Source: Schistocephalus solidus (taxonomy: Eukaryota; Platyhelminthes; Cestoda; Diphyllobothriidea; Diphyllobothriidae). From it: a stretch of 64,000 bases of DNA. Made by a program: the position numbers and the translations under genes. Positions 1 through 10,700 of this stretch are shown in pieces. The notes beneath the pieces are model-generated. The model ran no database searches and was not told where the DNA came from. It saw only the letters and a program-made list of their open reading frames with translations. Numbering within the stretch: position 1 is the stretch's first letter; each line of letters begins with the position of its first letter. The DNA is taken from positions 1-64,000 of the forward strand of contig WEDG01000714.1 of NCBI GenBank assembly GCA_017591395.1. The letters run 5' to 3'.

Positions 1-479
1 GCAGAGCAAAGACGTTATACCACACTTCCGACATAGGTACTATATAAAAGCTCAGACACGTGTTTCGCCGATGTTTCTGCTGCTGCGTGACACAGCAACG
101 AGGGGTTCGGCTCCTTATTGGGTCCCCCAGCGTTCTCTATGCTGTTTCTGGTATGTAGAAGTAGAAAGGCTTGTCGGAAAATGGAATTGTTCTCATGAAT
201 TTTAAGTTTGGTCAGACCGACCCGTCGTCAAAATAAATGAACACAGGAGAATGTGAAATGGTCACATGACTAGTTTGTGCTACAGGACAGACAACCAACT
301 GGTTCGAGAGGGGTGGGCACATAATTACGATAGGATTTAGGCCGGAGTAGGGGGAACTGTTTGGGCTCCCTGTATCGGAGGGGAAGGGGGATTGCGATTA
401 AATGCGACTACAGACTGTGAACATAATTGTCGTCGATGCCGGATGTGACAGAGGTCAGTGGTCAAATGTTGGGCGTGTT
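1..479. other. No recognisable gene; flank of Penelope-like remnant
   Basis: No coding frame or RNA gene is recognised here. On the minus strand this stretch lies downstream of the GIY-YIG remnant, so its right part may be the decayed 3' untranslated part of that element. No hammerhead core or target-site duplication was found to fix the element end. Confidence 0.4.
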
Positions 480-1460
480 CAGAATTTATGTGTGGTTCGC
501 CGTGTTAGGGGAGGTAGTAGCGAGAAGGTTAGATTCGACACGGTCAAGAAGAGATTGGCCGCTCTTGTTAGGTTGTGGGCGCAAGTCAGTGAGCCGGGCA
601 CGCAGGCCTTCGTAATGAGAGTCCAGATCGACATGGCGGTTGATGCTGGTCGTGCTTGAGCGCCAGACCTGTTTGGTGTTAGCCACTGCAATCACTTCGG
701 TTCCGTCCCAATTGAAGAGATGGTCGAACTCGAGGGCGTGCGCAAATATGAGTAACAAAGTGTCACGTCGAAGGATGGCTAGTTTATGTTCATTAATACG
801 TTTCCAAAACCGTCGGCTGGTATGACCAATATAAGCGCATGAGCAGTTAGCACATGCAATGCGGTAGAGTACGTTAGTTTGCTGCTCTTTGGGTATGGGG
901 TATTTAACTGGGGATAGTGTTGCGCGCAAGGATAATGCCGTTTTGTCCTCAATGGAGATGACAAACAAGTTTATTTTTCAGGCAGTCGCTTCGGAGACGC
1001 CATGCATGTAGGGCAGGGAGTAGATTTTACGTGGTCTTGGTTCTTCATTAGGGCCTTAGGTTTGTGGTTGCCTCTGGTGTCTGAGACAGCTTTTCAAAAA
1101 AACTGACTGGGTATCCATTGAGTCGGAATAACCGATACAGGTAAGTGAGTTCTTTTTTGCGTAGATCATCGCTACTAAAGTAACGAAAAGCCCGGTGGAA
1201 AAGAATTCAAAAGCAGCTTCTTTCATGGGCCGCAGGATGGTTCCTTTCATAGTTAAGTATGATATCGGAATATGATCCTTTTCGGTGGACGCTCGTTGCG
1301 AGGCCGCCATCATTGAGTTTTTGGATACTCACGTCAAGAAACGGTAGGATACCTCCTGTAGCCTCCTGCCAACAGTCCGGACCTAAATCTCATCGAAAAC
1401 TGAGACCAGGCAAGGAAGCTCATTTCAATGGAGCAAAAGTTGGAGTTTTTACTAAATGAC
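480..1460 (-). mobile_element. Penelope-like retroelement remnant: RT C-terminal part plus GIY-YIG endonuclease
   Basis: Read on the minus strand, frames in order give PFLDVSIQKL and SVHRKGSYSD (about 1360-1270), the part of Penelope RTs just after the palm. Next comes SLPYMHGVSE (about 1020-990), the conserved linker before the endonuclease. Then AYIGHTSRRFWKRINEHK (about 850-780) is the GIY-YIG core, in a 160-residue open frame at 486-968. In Penelope-like elements the RT copies the RNA and the GIY-YIG domain nicks the target. The RT fingers and palm are missing and the frame is broken between linker and endonuclease, so the copy is 5'-truncated and dead. Strand and domain order are seen in the sequence; the family is assigned from motif memory, not from a search. 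Confidence 0.82.
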
Positions 1461-2180
1461 TGTATAGACTAAACAACCATTGAGAACTTAGTAGTTTCTA
1501 TGTCTTCCCGGCTTACAGCAGTATAACATGCTAAAGGAAAATCAAAAATATTATTATCCTGCAGTCTTATCATTTTATATTATTTTTTCCTTGTATCATA
1601 GTACCCTTCTCTGCTGTTCGTTTTATTAGGCCATAAATAATTGACCAGTGTCAAAGTTGTTTTGTTTTTCGATTTCATGGTTTTCGATAAAGTAAATGGT
1701 TCTTTGTAAACCTAACAAAGCCTTCTTTTAAAGAACAGCCGTTTCTTAAAGGCTGTATAACTTGTAGGTGCGCAATTTTTACGTTACACGCGTTGTCGCG
1801 CGAATTTCGCGCATTTGCATGTGATAGGGACCGAACTTTGAATAGGTATATATATTGCTAATAGAAGCGATCTCAGGGACCAAAGGTGTATTGAGCTGAC
1901 GTTTCTAAAGCATACAAGCTTCTATCATACCACGTCTCACATTATTTATCGGTGGTGACAATCATTTTTAACACAGCGTTGTTTGCACGAGTTTCCCTTA
2001 ATAGTGTACACTGTATGGAGGACGGGGTGCGAGAGTCCTTAATTGGCTTTGGCACTCATCACCCGCATACACACAGGGAGCATCGCTGTAGTCACCAGGA
2101 CGTAGGAGAGTAATTGCTGTCAGTTCGCATGTCTCTCGTCGAGGGGCGACGTTTGACAGTTGGCGGTCATCACCCGCGTC

Positions 2181-2184
<4 letters not shown>
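1461..2184. other. AT-rich stretch with no recognised feature
   Basis: No open frame with recognisable protein similarity, no RNA gene and no repeat family was seen. It separates a minus-strand Penelope remnant from an AT microsatellite. Confidence 0.4.

Positions 2185-2271
<87 letters not shown>
2185..2271. repeat. (AT)n microsatellite
   Basis: About 87 bases of uninterrupted AT dinucleotide repeat run directly into a perfect palindrome on the right. Open frames across it encode only alternating Ile-Tyr and are not genes. A second, shorter run lies at about 2349-2371. Confidence 0.97.
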
Positions 2272-2275
<4 letters not shown>

Positions 2276-2310
2276 AGAAGAGGCAATCACGTGATTGCCT
2301 CTTCTTCTCA
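2271..2310. repeat. Perfect 40-bp palindrome abutting the AT repeat
   Basis: The 20 bases from 2271 (starting TGAGAAGAAG) are followed immediately by their exact reverse complement (ending CTTCTTCTCA), with CACGTG at the centre and no spacer. Such a sequence can extrude as a cruciform, all the more beside a long AT run. A related GAAGAAGAGGCGACCACG string occurs near 3101. Origin (foldback element end or inverted duplication) is unknown. Confidence 0.95.
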
Positions 2311-2394
2311 TTTATTTCCGGGAACGCGCATCTTCGCTTCTATTAGCAATATATATATATATATATATATACCGCAAACTGGCGAATCCTCTCG

Positions 2395-2935
2395 TATGTA
2401 AAGAATGTATCTGAGCTCGTTGAAAGACAGCTCAAGAAACACCATATACAAATAGCGCACAAACCTACAAGAACTTTTCGCACCCAGCTTGTACACCCTA
2501 AGGACAGGGTTGGCTATTTCAATAGAAAAGAAATCGTCTAAAAATACCGTGTACCAGTTGTGGTGCAATCTATTGTGGCCAAACCGGGAAATCTCTATCC
2601 ACCCATTTACATGAACATCAGTAAGCGGTGAGGAGACGAGACCCCTTATCTCAGGTAGCCATGCACACACTGGACACAGGACACCTATTTGCATGGGAGG
2701 ATACCCACATCGTTGGCGCCTGCCCAACAAGGAAGGGTCGCGAATTCCTGGAGGCAATGCATTCAGACGAGGCATGCATTAGCATGCATATCGATTAAGA
2801 TGCCATTTACAAATGTCTCAAGGTCAAGTGGAGGCGAAAACAGCCACTATCACTCGGATAACTTAAAACTCTGGATGTCTATTGGCTCAAACTTTAGCCA
2901 ACCATAGAATCTTGTGTTAGGCATTGTTTAAGGTG
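2395..2935 (+). mobile_element. Penelope-like GIY-YIG fragment, 5'-truncated
   Basis: Across shifting plus-strand frames one reads ELVERQLKKH, IAHKPTRTFRTQLVHPKD, then a degraded GIY-YIG core with TGK and HEH-like remnants, then GREFLEAMHSDEACI. This is the order seen in the linker and endonuclease of Penelope-like elements. Several frameshifts and stops show it is dead. It lacks all of the RT and starts a few tens of bases after a (TA)n run, so insertion into or beside an AT microsatellite is likely (inference). The long minus-strand frame 2308-2775 is its antisense shadow. Confidence 0.75.
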
Positions 2936-3293
2936 AACTGTTTTCTGTACATTCCCATTTATCTGACGACGAACTGGTGCACCAGATTCGAAAATTTACA
3001 CAATAAAGTTATTTTGTTTCCAAAGAACTCAACTTAATTTAATTAAATTTCTTATGATGCCTTTATTTCAGTACATTACCATATGTATATATGTAATTAG
3101 AAGAAGAGGCGACCACGGGAACAATAAGTTTTATGCCCTGACTTTTCAAAATCAAACAAGATTCCATCGTTGGAGGTGCGTTCTGGACGGCGCCTCACAG
3201 TATTTATGGGTGCTGAGCATGCTGGCGTTCTGCTGGATATTCCTGCAAGATAGACTGCAGGGGGTGGGGACTGTGTCGGGATGGCAAGTATAT

Positions 3294-3310
3294 ATGTATA
3301 TATAACATTA
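3294..3310 (+). repeat. Left target-site duplication of SINE-like element
   Basis: The 17-base ATGTATATATAACATTA here recurs at 3675-3693 with one extra TA, exactly bracketing the SINE-like copy. This marks insertion by target-primed reverse transcription. Confidence 0.85.
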
Positions 3311-3674
3311 GTGCCCCCTAACGGGCCACGTGGTAGATGTGTTGGACCAACACGGGGGCCACATCAGGGCACGGCATGCGTTATTCGGGTTGCGCTCCGC
3401 TAACAAATGCCGAACATGGGAGGTGTGGTGGCACGCCTAGGGGCGGCTAGGACTTAGGGGACCCGGCCGCGCCAGCCACCTGCGTCCTCTCCTGCCTCCG
3501 GTCTTCTTGACTCTGTCTTGACACCGGACTCAGGTGGGGGAGGAGGAGAGAGTGCGGTAGATGCAGCGCAAGTCTACTATCACTTTAAACTAAATCACGC
3601 GCAAGTCACCGTCCCTGCTCAACTTTCCCATGGAGCATACGGTGAACATCATCGGACTACGACGGTCGAACTGT
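3311..3674 (+). mobile_element. SINE-like element, copy 1, with target-site duplication
   Basis: This 364-bp copy belongs to the most frequent dispersed repeat in the window. Shared blocks are GGTGTGGTGGCACGCC, a TCTTCTTGACTCTGTCTTGA block, GGGGGAGGAGGAGAGAGTG, GATGCAGCGCAAGTC and a 3' end reading GACGGTCGAACTGT. Other copies lie near 19.5, 28.0-29.2, 32.0-32.4, 40.5 and 45.8-46.3 kb on both strands. It has no coding capacity and no clear pol III B box was identified. The flanking 17-19 base duplication fixes both ends in this copy, so it is the best reference copy for the family. Confidence 0.85.
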
Positions 3675-3693
3675 ATGTATATATATAACATTA
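3675..3693 (+). repeat. Right target-site duplication of SINE-like element
   Basis: It repeats the left duplication at 3294-3310 apart from one additional TA unit, consistent with slippage in an AT-rich target. Confidence 0.85.
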
Positions 3694-6600
3694 ACTACCT
3701 GTTGGCAATTTACTTCGAAAAGGCAACGATTTTATCTTAAATATTAGGATACAACGGGAGCAGCACGTCCGGTAACCTAATGGGCAAACGCCCTTTCAGT
3801 TGGATAGACACAAAACTACCCTTTATGACACCGCCGCTGATCAAACGCTAGAATTTAAACCTCATAGATGCCTATCCTTGTTGTGTTCTATTTACGTAAG
3901 CACTTTGGACGAACTGAAGTAGCAGAAGCAGAACCCCACGAGCAAAAGTAAATAGGAAGAAGACACGCGAGAAAAGAAAAATGTTGTTTTATTATGATGT
4001 CCTGAAATTCCTGGAGACAATTTGTGCGTACACTTTTATGTCTTCTTCGACATTGGACACGTCCTGAGAATGCAAACAAGTGACATAATTTTAAGCAATG
4101 TAAAGCGAATAAAATTTGCTAAAAAGTATTTATTTCCCAAGTTGGTAGAGTATTAAATGATTTACAGACTGTCTGGCGCCTCAAATTAAGAGAATGGAAC
4201 CGCTTAAGGGACGTTTAGTCAAGTCCTTAAAAACGGTATGTTTAGTACTCCAAGTGAGGCATGACACAGGAGAACATTGTTTTAGTTAAATTTTCGTCAA
4301 CTGCAAAAGCGCGCTCTTTATTCAGAACTCCTCTGTTACAGTTCCTTGTGTGACTTCTAACCGAATGTAAATTGAAACAGCCTAGGTTTAATATTTTATT
4401 CTGACTAGTTTCTTTAGATTGTTTTAGATCATGGCGAATCACAAACTTGCCATAAGTCACCTTGAATGCCTTTGAAAAAAATAAACATATGAATATACTA
4501 CACTTTTATATGGGCTAAAGAATTCTAGAATAAATCAAAGACACGGATACCTTTAGAAAGTAATATGCGATAAGGAGGCACAGCAATTACACAACACTAA
4601 AAATATAATGAGGCAAAATAATATAATACTCTAATATAATATACGAATAGAATACTGAAATATGGGAAACCAATGTGAATAACAGGATAGAATAAACCAA
4701 AACGTAACTGTAACGATAAACCGGATTGCAATTGCGGACTAATTTCTAACTCTAAATATAGCCTTGTCCACCAAGCTAACTCTAAACGAAACCCCAAAAC
4801 AAACTCTCATCAAAAACATATATGTGACCAGAGGTGAGCACTGCCATAATCGAAAAGCAAACTCTTACCCTCAAGCTAACCATATTGGTAATAATAGAGC
4901 TGTAGCCGTAAGTTTTAGTTGAAATGCAGCCCCCTCGACTAACTCTATATCTATTCTAGAAACTATATAGCCGCGACCTCACTCGCGAAACTCAGTTCCG
5001 AAAAAGCTTGGACCAAAGACCAGAAGTGCTTCTCTTCATTGTCAGCCTTGAGCTACATCCGCATCAATATCAGTCACTCCAGTTTACTTGTCGACGTGTC
5101 AGCGGGAGAAGTACGAAAACAGAAGTTTGTGATGTGGCCTGAAAGCGAATGACATCTGAAAGGCTTCAAAACCGCCACACGTATTATCGCACAAATTTGC
5201 TTAATGGAAGAGAGTAGTCAAACGACCAAGTCTTACCTACGTATCTCCCATCATGACTGATCGAATATATGTGTGACCTGTAAACCGAATGCTTTTTTAA
5301 AGTGCGATCAAACATGCGGACGGTTTGAAGATAACGAGAGAACGTTTTCAATTGTAAAACTAAACTCTACTTATAAACATAAGTAGGCAAGTTAATTATA
5401 TATGTATCGGTAGTTGTGTTTATGTGTGCATCCTACGAAGGAATTCTTAAAGTGAAATAATATTTTTCTGAAACCAGAACTCAACTTAAGCCCATAGTCG
5501 CAAAGATGTGCACAACTTGGGCATGTTTATTTGGCTGTACCTCTCAAATTCAGCCGTACATGTGAAATATTAAACAGCCATAGTAGCATACATAGCGTAA
5601 ACGTCGATCAACTTGTACTGATTAAAGGATACGATAAGGGTGTCACCCCACGCATGCTTTCGGCAGGCCAAGACCGGTCTTACAAGGCAAAACGGAATCA
5701 CTTTCACTCCCTTTAGTGACAGGGGTAGGTCAGTTAACTCCAATCTCACGTAACGAAATGATATTGAGCCCAGTTGAGCAGAGTTTATGGCTAAATACTC
5801 AGAGAAATAGAGTCAACGCCTAAAGTTAAGAGTTAAGACATTATGGATTAGAAATATGAAATAAGCAGGACTTTGTCTTTTTATGTTTCACTAACTTTTT
5901 TTTAGTAAAAGACGGTTCAAGAGATGCATAGATGTTTAGTATGATAAACGAAACTCCACGGGTAACGAGTGACTGTAGCAATGAACCGAACTTCGTTTAG
6001 GTGCTCCATACAGCCGTGGGCGGCCTGTAAGGCAGAGTGTTGGACTTTATTTTTTCAATCAGGTGAGCTCAAATATCCCCACTGTGTGAAACAGGGACCA
6101 GTACGGGTTTGACGCACAGAGGCGGTGATTTAAGCCTTCTAGCCACAGAGCACACGACAATGCCCGGTCATCCTGATCTTGCCTTGCCCCTGTACTGTGA
6201 AGGGTGTAAGAGTGGATTGATAGAGATCTGTGACGGAAGTCTGAAATCGTAAATTTGCCGTGGATAAATTGACTATTTTTCGAAATCACACAAGGAAAGG
6301 CAGGATCCACTGGGAGAGCTGATCGCACACAGCTGCAATGAACTGCCACAAAAATCGAGGAAACACCTGGCCCCACCCTTATCTGGTTCCACTGTGGGAG
6401 TAACGATAAGGATCTTATATATCCAACAGTAAAAATAATGAGGCCTTGAAGCCTTCGTTGACTCCTGCAGTTTTGAGCTTTAAGACACATTAAATTTCAA
6501 ACCATCGTAGGGCAGTCATTGTGGCCAATGTGGACCGGGCTAAGTGCAACCAAAGTCTTCCCTATACGAGATGGAATTCTAGACATTCCTTGTTTGTGTA

Positions 6601-7516
6601 TGTGAAAAAGAGTGTGCCTTGAACAGAGGAAAGTAACAATAGTATTCAAGCCTCTCATTGAACTAATTTCCCTGTCATTCTTACCGCCTAATGTGAACTT
6701 GTGCATTGGGTCCACCCCAAGTGACTCCCGCTGACATGCACACAAGTTCAATCAGTTACTTGTGGCCCAGTCGGTACTGGTTTACACAAGTGATAATAAA
6801 TGCATAACTGCCATCGGTTTCGGGTTTCGTCCTAAGCTAACTATGCTGGCGCCGGATTTTAGTTGCATTTTACTGGCCTAATCGCGGTTTCTCAAGTGCA
6901 TTCCGAAGGCCTCTAAATTGGAGTTACATTATAGTAAAACAAACATGTCTCTTCAGTTTTGGTGGTTTAGGACACAAACGCCTGGCCTGGCAGCTAAAAT
7001 AAAGATTAAGCCTAAAGCTGTCGGTGGCCTCCAGGCGCGTGTGTATTGTGTCATGCCTACCTAACCGCCGAGAATCAGTGGCGTTTAGACAGCAAACGCA
7101 CAATATCAATTAGTTATGACGGTTAGGATTTAGCTGTTCTGCAACCAAGGTCGGCGTTTGTGCAAACGCACACAGTTAATCCGTTTTTTCTCGCCACTTC
7201 ATAGGCTGGCCTTATTTCCAAATTATTTTGACCTGTGTATGAACAGTGGCCTCTACCGTCATCCTCCAACTTGACCGAGTGCCCGCATGTCATTACTCAA
7301 GCCGTACGTCACGAAAACCAGCATAAAGAGAGAGAGCACAAGTTTTTGAGTACAGTTCATACACGGTCGCACTAGCTAAGGTGCATACATGCGGGTTTCA
7401 GGCAGGTTCTTGAAAAACAGGCTGCCTGAACACGAGACCCTCTGGTAGCATTTTTGTTGTAAAAGTACTTGCGTGACTGGGGGAAAATGGAAGGCTGGTC
7501 TGCGGATCAGCTCTTA
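3694..7516. other. Intergenic region with no recognisable gene
   Basis: Mostly AT-rich sequence with scattered short frames (the longest, 143 codons, on the minus strand at 6059-6490). None has a recognisable domain, and splice signals do not link them. The right end holds the expected 3' untranslated region of the minus-strand MARVEL gene; no confident polyadenylation signal was picked. Confidence 0.4.
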
Positions 7517-7714
7517 CTATGGCTCCATCCTTGACTGCTCAGCTGAATAGTCCGGAATTTTGTTGGGTGTGTCGCTCGGAGCAACTGGTTGGCCTTCACC
7601 CACGTAGCTGGGCCCCTTCGTGTGGGGAATAGCGAAGCTGGGCTGACTGGATTTGCCTCTCCAGAGGAAGTAGGCATCAACCGCTAGAACTACCAGCATC
7701 ACTGCGAAGAAGAA
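7517..7714 (-). CDS. MARVEL gene exon 3 (TM4 and cytoplasmic tail, stop)
   Basis: Encodes residues 107-171 and stop TAG. It starts FFFAVMLVVLAVDAYFLWRG (fourth helix with the family's VDAYF pattern), then a polar tail with several Pro, Ser and Tyr residues and no further hydrophobic segment. The acceptor is preceded by TTTTCTTTCCCACCTC, and the frame continues exon 2 in phase 0. The open frame upstream of the acceptor (to 7783) is intronic read-through. Confidence 0.88.
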   Translation of the reverse strand, partial: FFFAVMLVVLAVDAYFLWRGKSSQPSFAIPHTKGPSYVGEGQPVAPSDTPNKIPDYSAEQSRMEP

Positions 7715-10700
7715 CTGGAGGTGGGAAAGAAAAGCCACAAGGATCAAGAAATGCTGGGCACCGAAACGTACGGACCGTTGCAAAAGCTACTGAAATATCG
7801 ACGTTCCCGTGTAAAGCCAAGGCGGATGGGCATACCAATCCTAGAAGTGAGACCCTTAACAAGCATTCAGTCAGAAAGATTTCTCGATGATTATTACAAG
7901 TGTCACGGGCAACGTTAATACTTAAATGGCTTTAAGTAGTTTCATTCGAATGAACGGCAGAAAAGTTAATCTCATACATCCATTTCAGAAGGAATGCATG
8001 CTTTGCTATCATGTGTCTTTCGTATATTTTTATACCACTCATTTATTTATACGCAGCATGTAGGTCACTCAAAGAAAATTTAAGGTTTTAATGTCGGCAT
8101 GAGGGGACACCTTAATGCTCGGGGTTGGGACATAGTCAGATGAGGTCAGTAAATAAGCCCGAAATGACCCTTTCCATGGCCCCTGTATTTGACGAGGGTA
8201 CTTTGCTATCATTGGTTGCTCGTGGCTAAGTGACCGCCTCCAAGGTCTCTGGACAAGAGATTGAAGGTAAATTACAACCTTCTGGAATCTGAATGAGGCG
8301 ATAATTGCCCCCTTATAGGCTTACAAGAGTTATTTTCAAGGCAACTTATAACCTTTCCAAATGATAAAGCTCAAAGTCAACTTCAGGTAAAATGACTGGG
8401 AGGAATGGAATTTGTTTCTTCTTTCTAGGGAGAAGATGAAGTTAAGGTCACAATTTGTATGGAGCGAGGCTGTCCTGCATGCATCGGAAGCAACATAACT
8501 TGGGAATCAAGTTGGTACTGTGCTACATTTATGCCAGGAGTTTAATCCCTGTGCAGTAATTGCTACTACTTAGCGGTTTATACAAAAGAATACTGCATTA
8601 GCACATCTAAACCGGTTGAGATTTAATGACCTCGGTGAGCTTAACCTACCCCAAGGACATTTACTAAAATATAAACATGTACGCAGTTTTGTTTTCACTT
8701 CTGTTTCTGTGTATTTTGCGTCCCACGATGGTAAAACAAAAAGATGGAACACACCGTAGTGAACTCAGCGTAGATGTTTCAGGCGAAGCTGTAACCACTA
8801 CGGGATCAAGGCGTGTACAAACGCGCTACTTAATGAATACAGGAGAGACAGTGGAGGGGGGTAAGCCAGGTCACGATTTTTGTAGCGTGTTGGTGTTGCA
8901 TAAACCGAGAGATGATGAGCTCAAGCCGCTCACAGACGGCTGTGACTGCATGGCGTCGCTGGTGTCTGTGCTGGGGTCAGTCCAGCGACCGCGGGTCTGT
9001 AAATCTGGGACAAGCTGAGGTGGCATTCCAACAGGAGCGCTTGAGGTTAACGTGGGTGGCTTTTAGGTGTTTTCTTTTCTGTTCTTACTTTCTGAATCAT
9101 TTCACATAGACTACAGACGACTCCAGACCGGCTAGACTGGCATAGTCAGTGCAAGTAGTAGTAAACTTATGAAAGCACGTATACAAATGTTAGCTCTCTG
9201 CCAAGAATATCCTCAGTCACCAGTGCACATCAAATTTTTACGAGTAATCGGATTTTTATATAATCAATCAATGGGACATTACATCTTCGATGCTGTGCTG
9301 GGCGATGAATTCGTTTGATTTTAAGAAGTCTGAAACGCATATAGAAGTTCTTATTGCTTATAATTTTTCCAGACAGCAACAATGCACCTTTCAGTCTCGC
9401 TTGTCTTAGTCGGTAATGTTCTTCGGCCTATAAAATAAGCCGCTGAGCGGCTTTTGGCGGAGCTGGAGAGTGAGACCCAAGACACAACGGTCATAGTGAG
9501 TCCTGTAACCAATCTTCGATCGCCCATCTACCGTTGTTAAAATTCCCGATCGAAACCGGCAACACAACAAGCTCGTGGTGCAGTAGGTAGTGCATTGAAC
9601 TTCTAACCAACAGTTCGCGAGTTCAAGCCTCAGGTGCCGCAAAACCTGGGTTTGTGTATGGCTGGCTGATGAAGGCTATTAATCCAGAAATGCCCATTCC
9701 AGTCTAGGATCAGGGTTAAGTTAAAGGTAGAGGTAATGCTTGAGGAAGGTTAAGTTTGAGAGTCAGGTTAAGGAAATGGGAATATGTAATTTCATATCCC
9801 AAGATCACATATTTTCATGCATGTTACTTTCAGTCAAAACGTTTTCCACTTTTAGGTCTCCTACAAAAACGCTACCCAGGACTTATGATTTATTGTTAAG
9901 GATATGAACTATTTTGTATATTCTGGAAGCTATATTACGATATCTGAGTTTAGTTGCCTAAACTATTGATTGTGTGGGCATCAGGTGACTCCTAAAAGGG
10001 CAAAATCAATCTTGTCTAAACAAATTATTTAAATCTTCTAACAACTACCAGAAGTAATTCAAGAAATTACATGCATACGAATTGTTTCTTGAAATTATGA
10101 AAATTGTATACTTTTCGTACTTTGGTATCCCAAAGAAAACTAAAATCATCTAGTGTGCTTTGGCTTGATATATTGTTCCTTGTTAATGAGCGTCAAATTT
10201 TACAGGATAAATATATTCCACCTACAAATATGCACCACTTAACGAATTTTGTTGAATACTGTGAACATAAATATAATTTAAGCCGTGACATATCTGATCT
10301 TAGCCTCCTTTACTTAACATTCTAATGACATGTACTTCAGCGAAACACACATTAATATTCCACGTTTTTAAAAAAATTCATAATTTAAAAATGGCCAGGG
10401 AACGCCAATGAACACTGCGAGTTAATGGGTCTTTTTTTTCTGGGATAACTTAGTTGGGACAAAATATCTAGCGATATCTACCTCGGATGAGACCACGAAT
10501 AAATGGTTGGAGGTTTTTGTTACAGTGTTTTGCGGAGAAAAACATGAGGCAAAATGGAGGATATTGCATTACCGCAGCAGCGCCAAAAGCCGCAATAATT
10601 CCAAAAGCCGCGGCAACACAGAAGGCAATAAAGTTCAGCAATCCAAGAACTCCCGATGTCATGAGGTCCTAAAGTGGGAAAGAGAATTTATGAAATATTG

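Larger units (their letters stand above)
9415..9712 (+). mobile_element. tRNA-Arg-derived SINE carrying a hammerhead-like ribozyme
   Basis: Three modules lie in line. The first is a 5' module (GAGCGGCTTTTGGCGG, GAGAGTGAGACCCAAG, then ATTCCCGATCGAAACCGGC), also present near 35.70 kb and partly near 45.4 kb. The second is a tRNA-like body at 9571-9640. The third is a hammerhead fold at 9660-9704. A tRNA-headed SINE with a ribozyme recalls the schistosome Sm-alpha repeats, although the ribozyme sequence here is different. No open frame exists. A target duplication was not found. The position is inside an intron of the MARVEL gene, on the opposite strand. Confidence 0.72.
7715..10572 (-). other. 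MARVEL gene intron 2 (2858 bp)
   Basis: Begins GTAATG and ends with a strong pyrimidine tract and CAG on the minus strand. It holds a tRNA-Arg-like plus hammerhead SINE on the opposite strand at about 9415-9712, and an unrecognised 113-codon plus-strand frame at 8677-9018. Confidence 0.8.

Noticed and set aside
2114..2401. Tyr-Ile repeat frames on both strands
   Set aside because: Translation of an (AT)n microsatellite and palindrome.
6059..6490. 143-codon minus-strand frame
   Set aside because: No domain or conserved pattern, and flanks show no exon signals.
8677..9018. 113-codon plus-strand frame with a hydrophobic N-terminus resembling a signal peptide
   Set aside because: No known domain. 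It lies inside a MARVEL intron on the opposite strand and has an overlapping second frame of similar length; the body composition is like decayed repeat DNA.
9571..9640. Functional tRNA-Arg gene
   Set aside because: Acceptor and anticodon stems are mismatched and it sits within a SINE.
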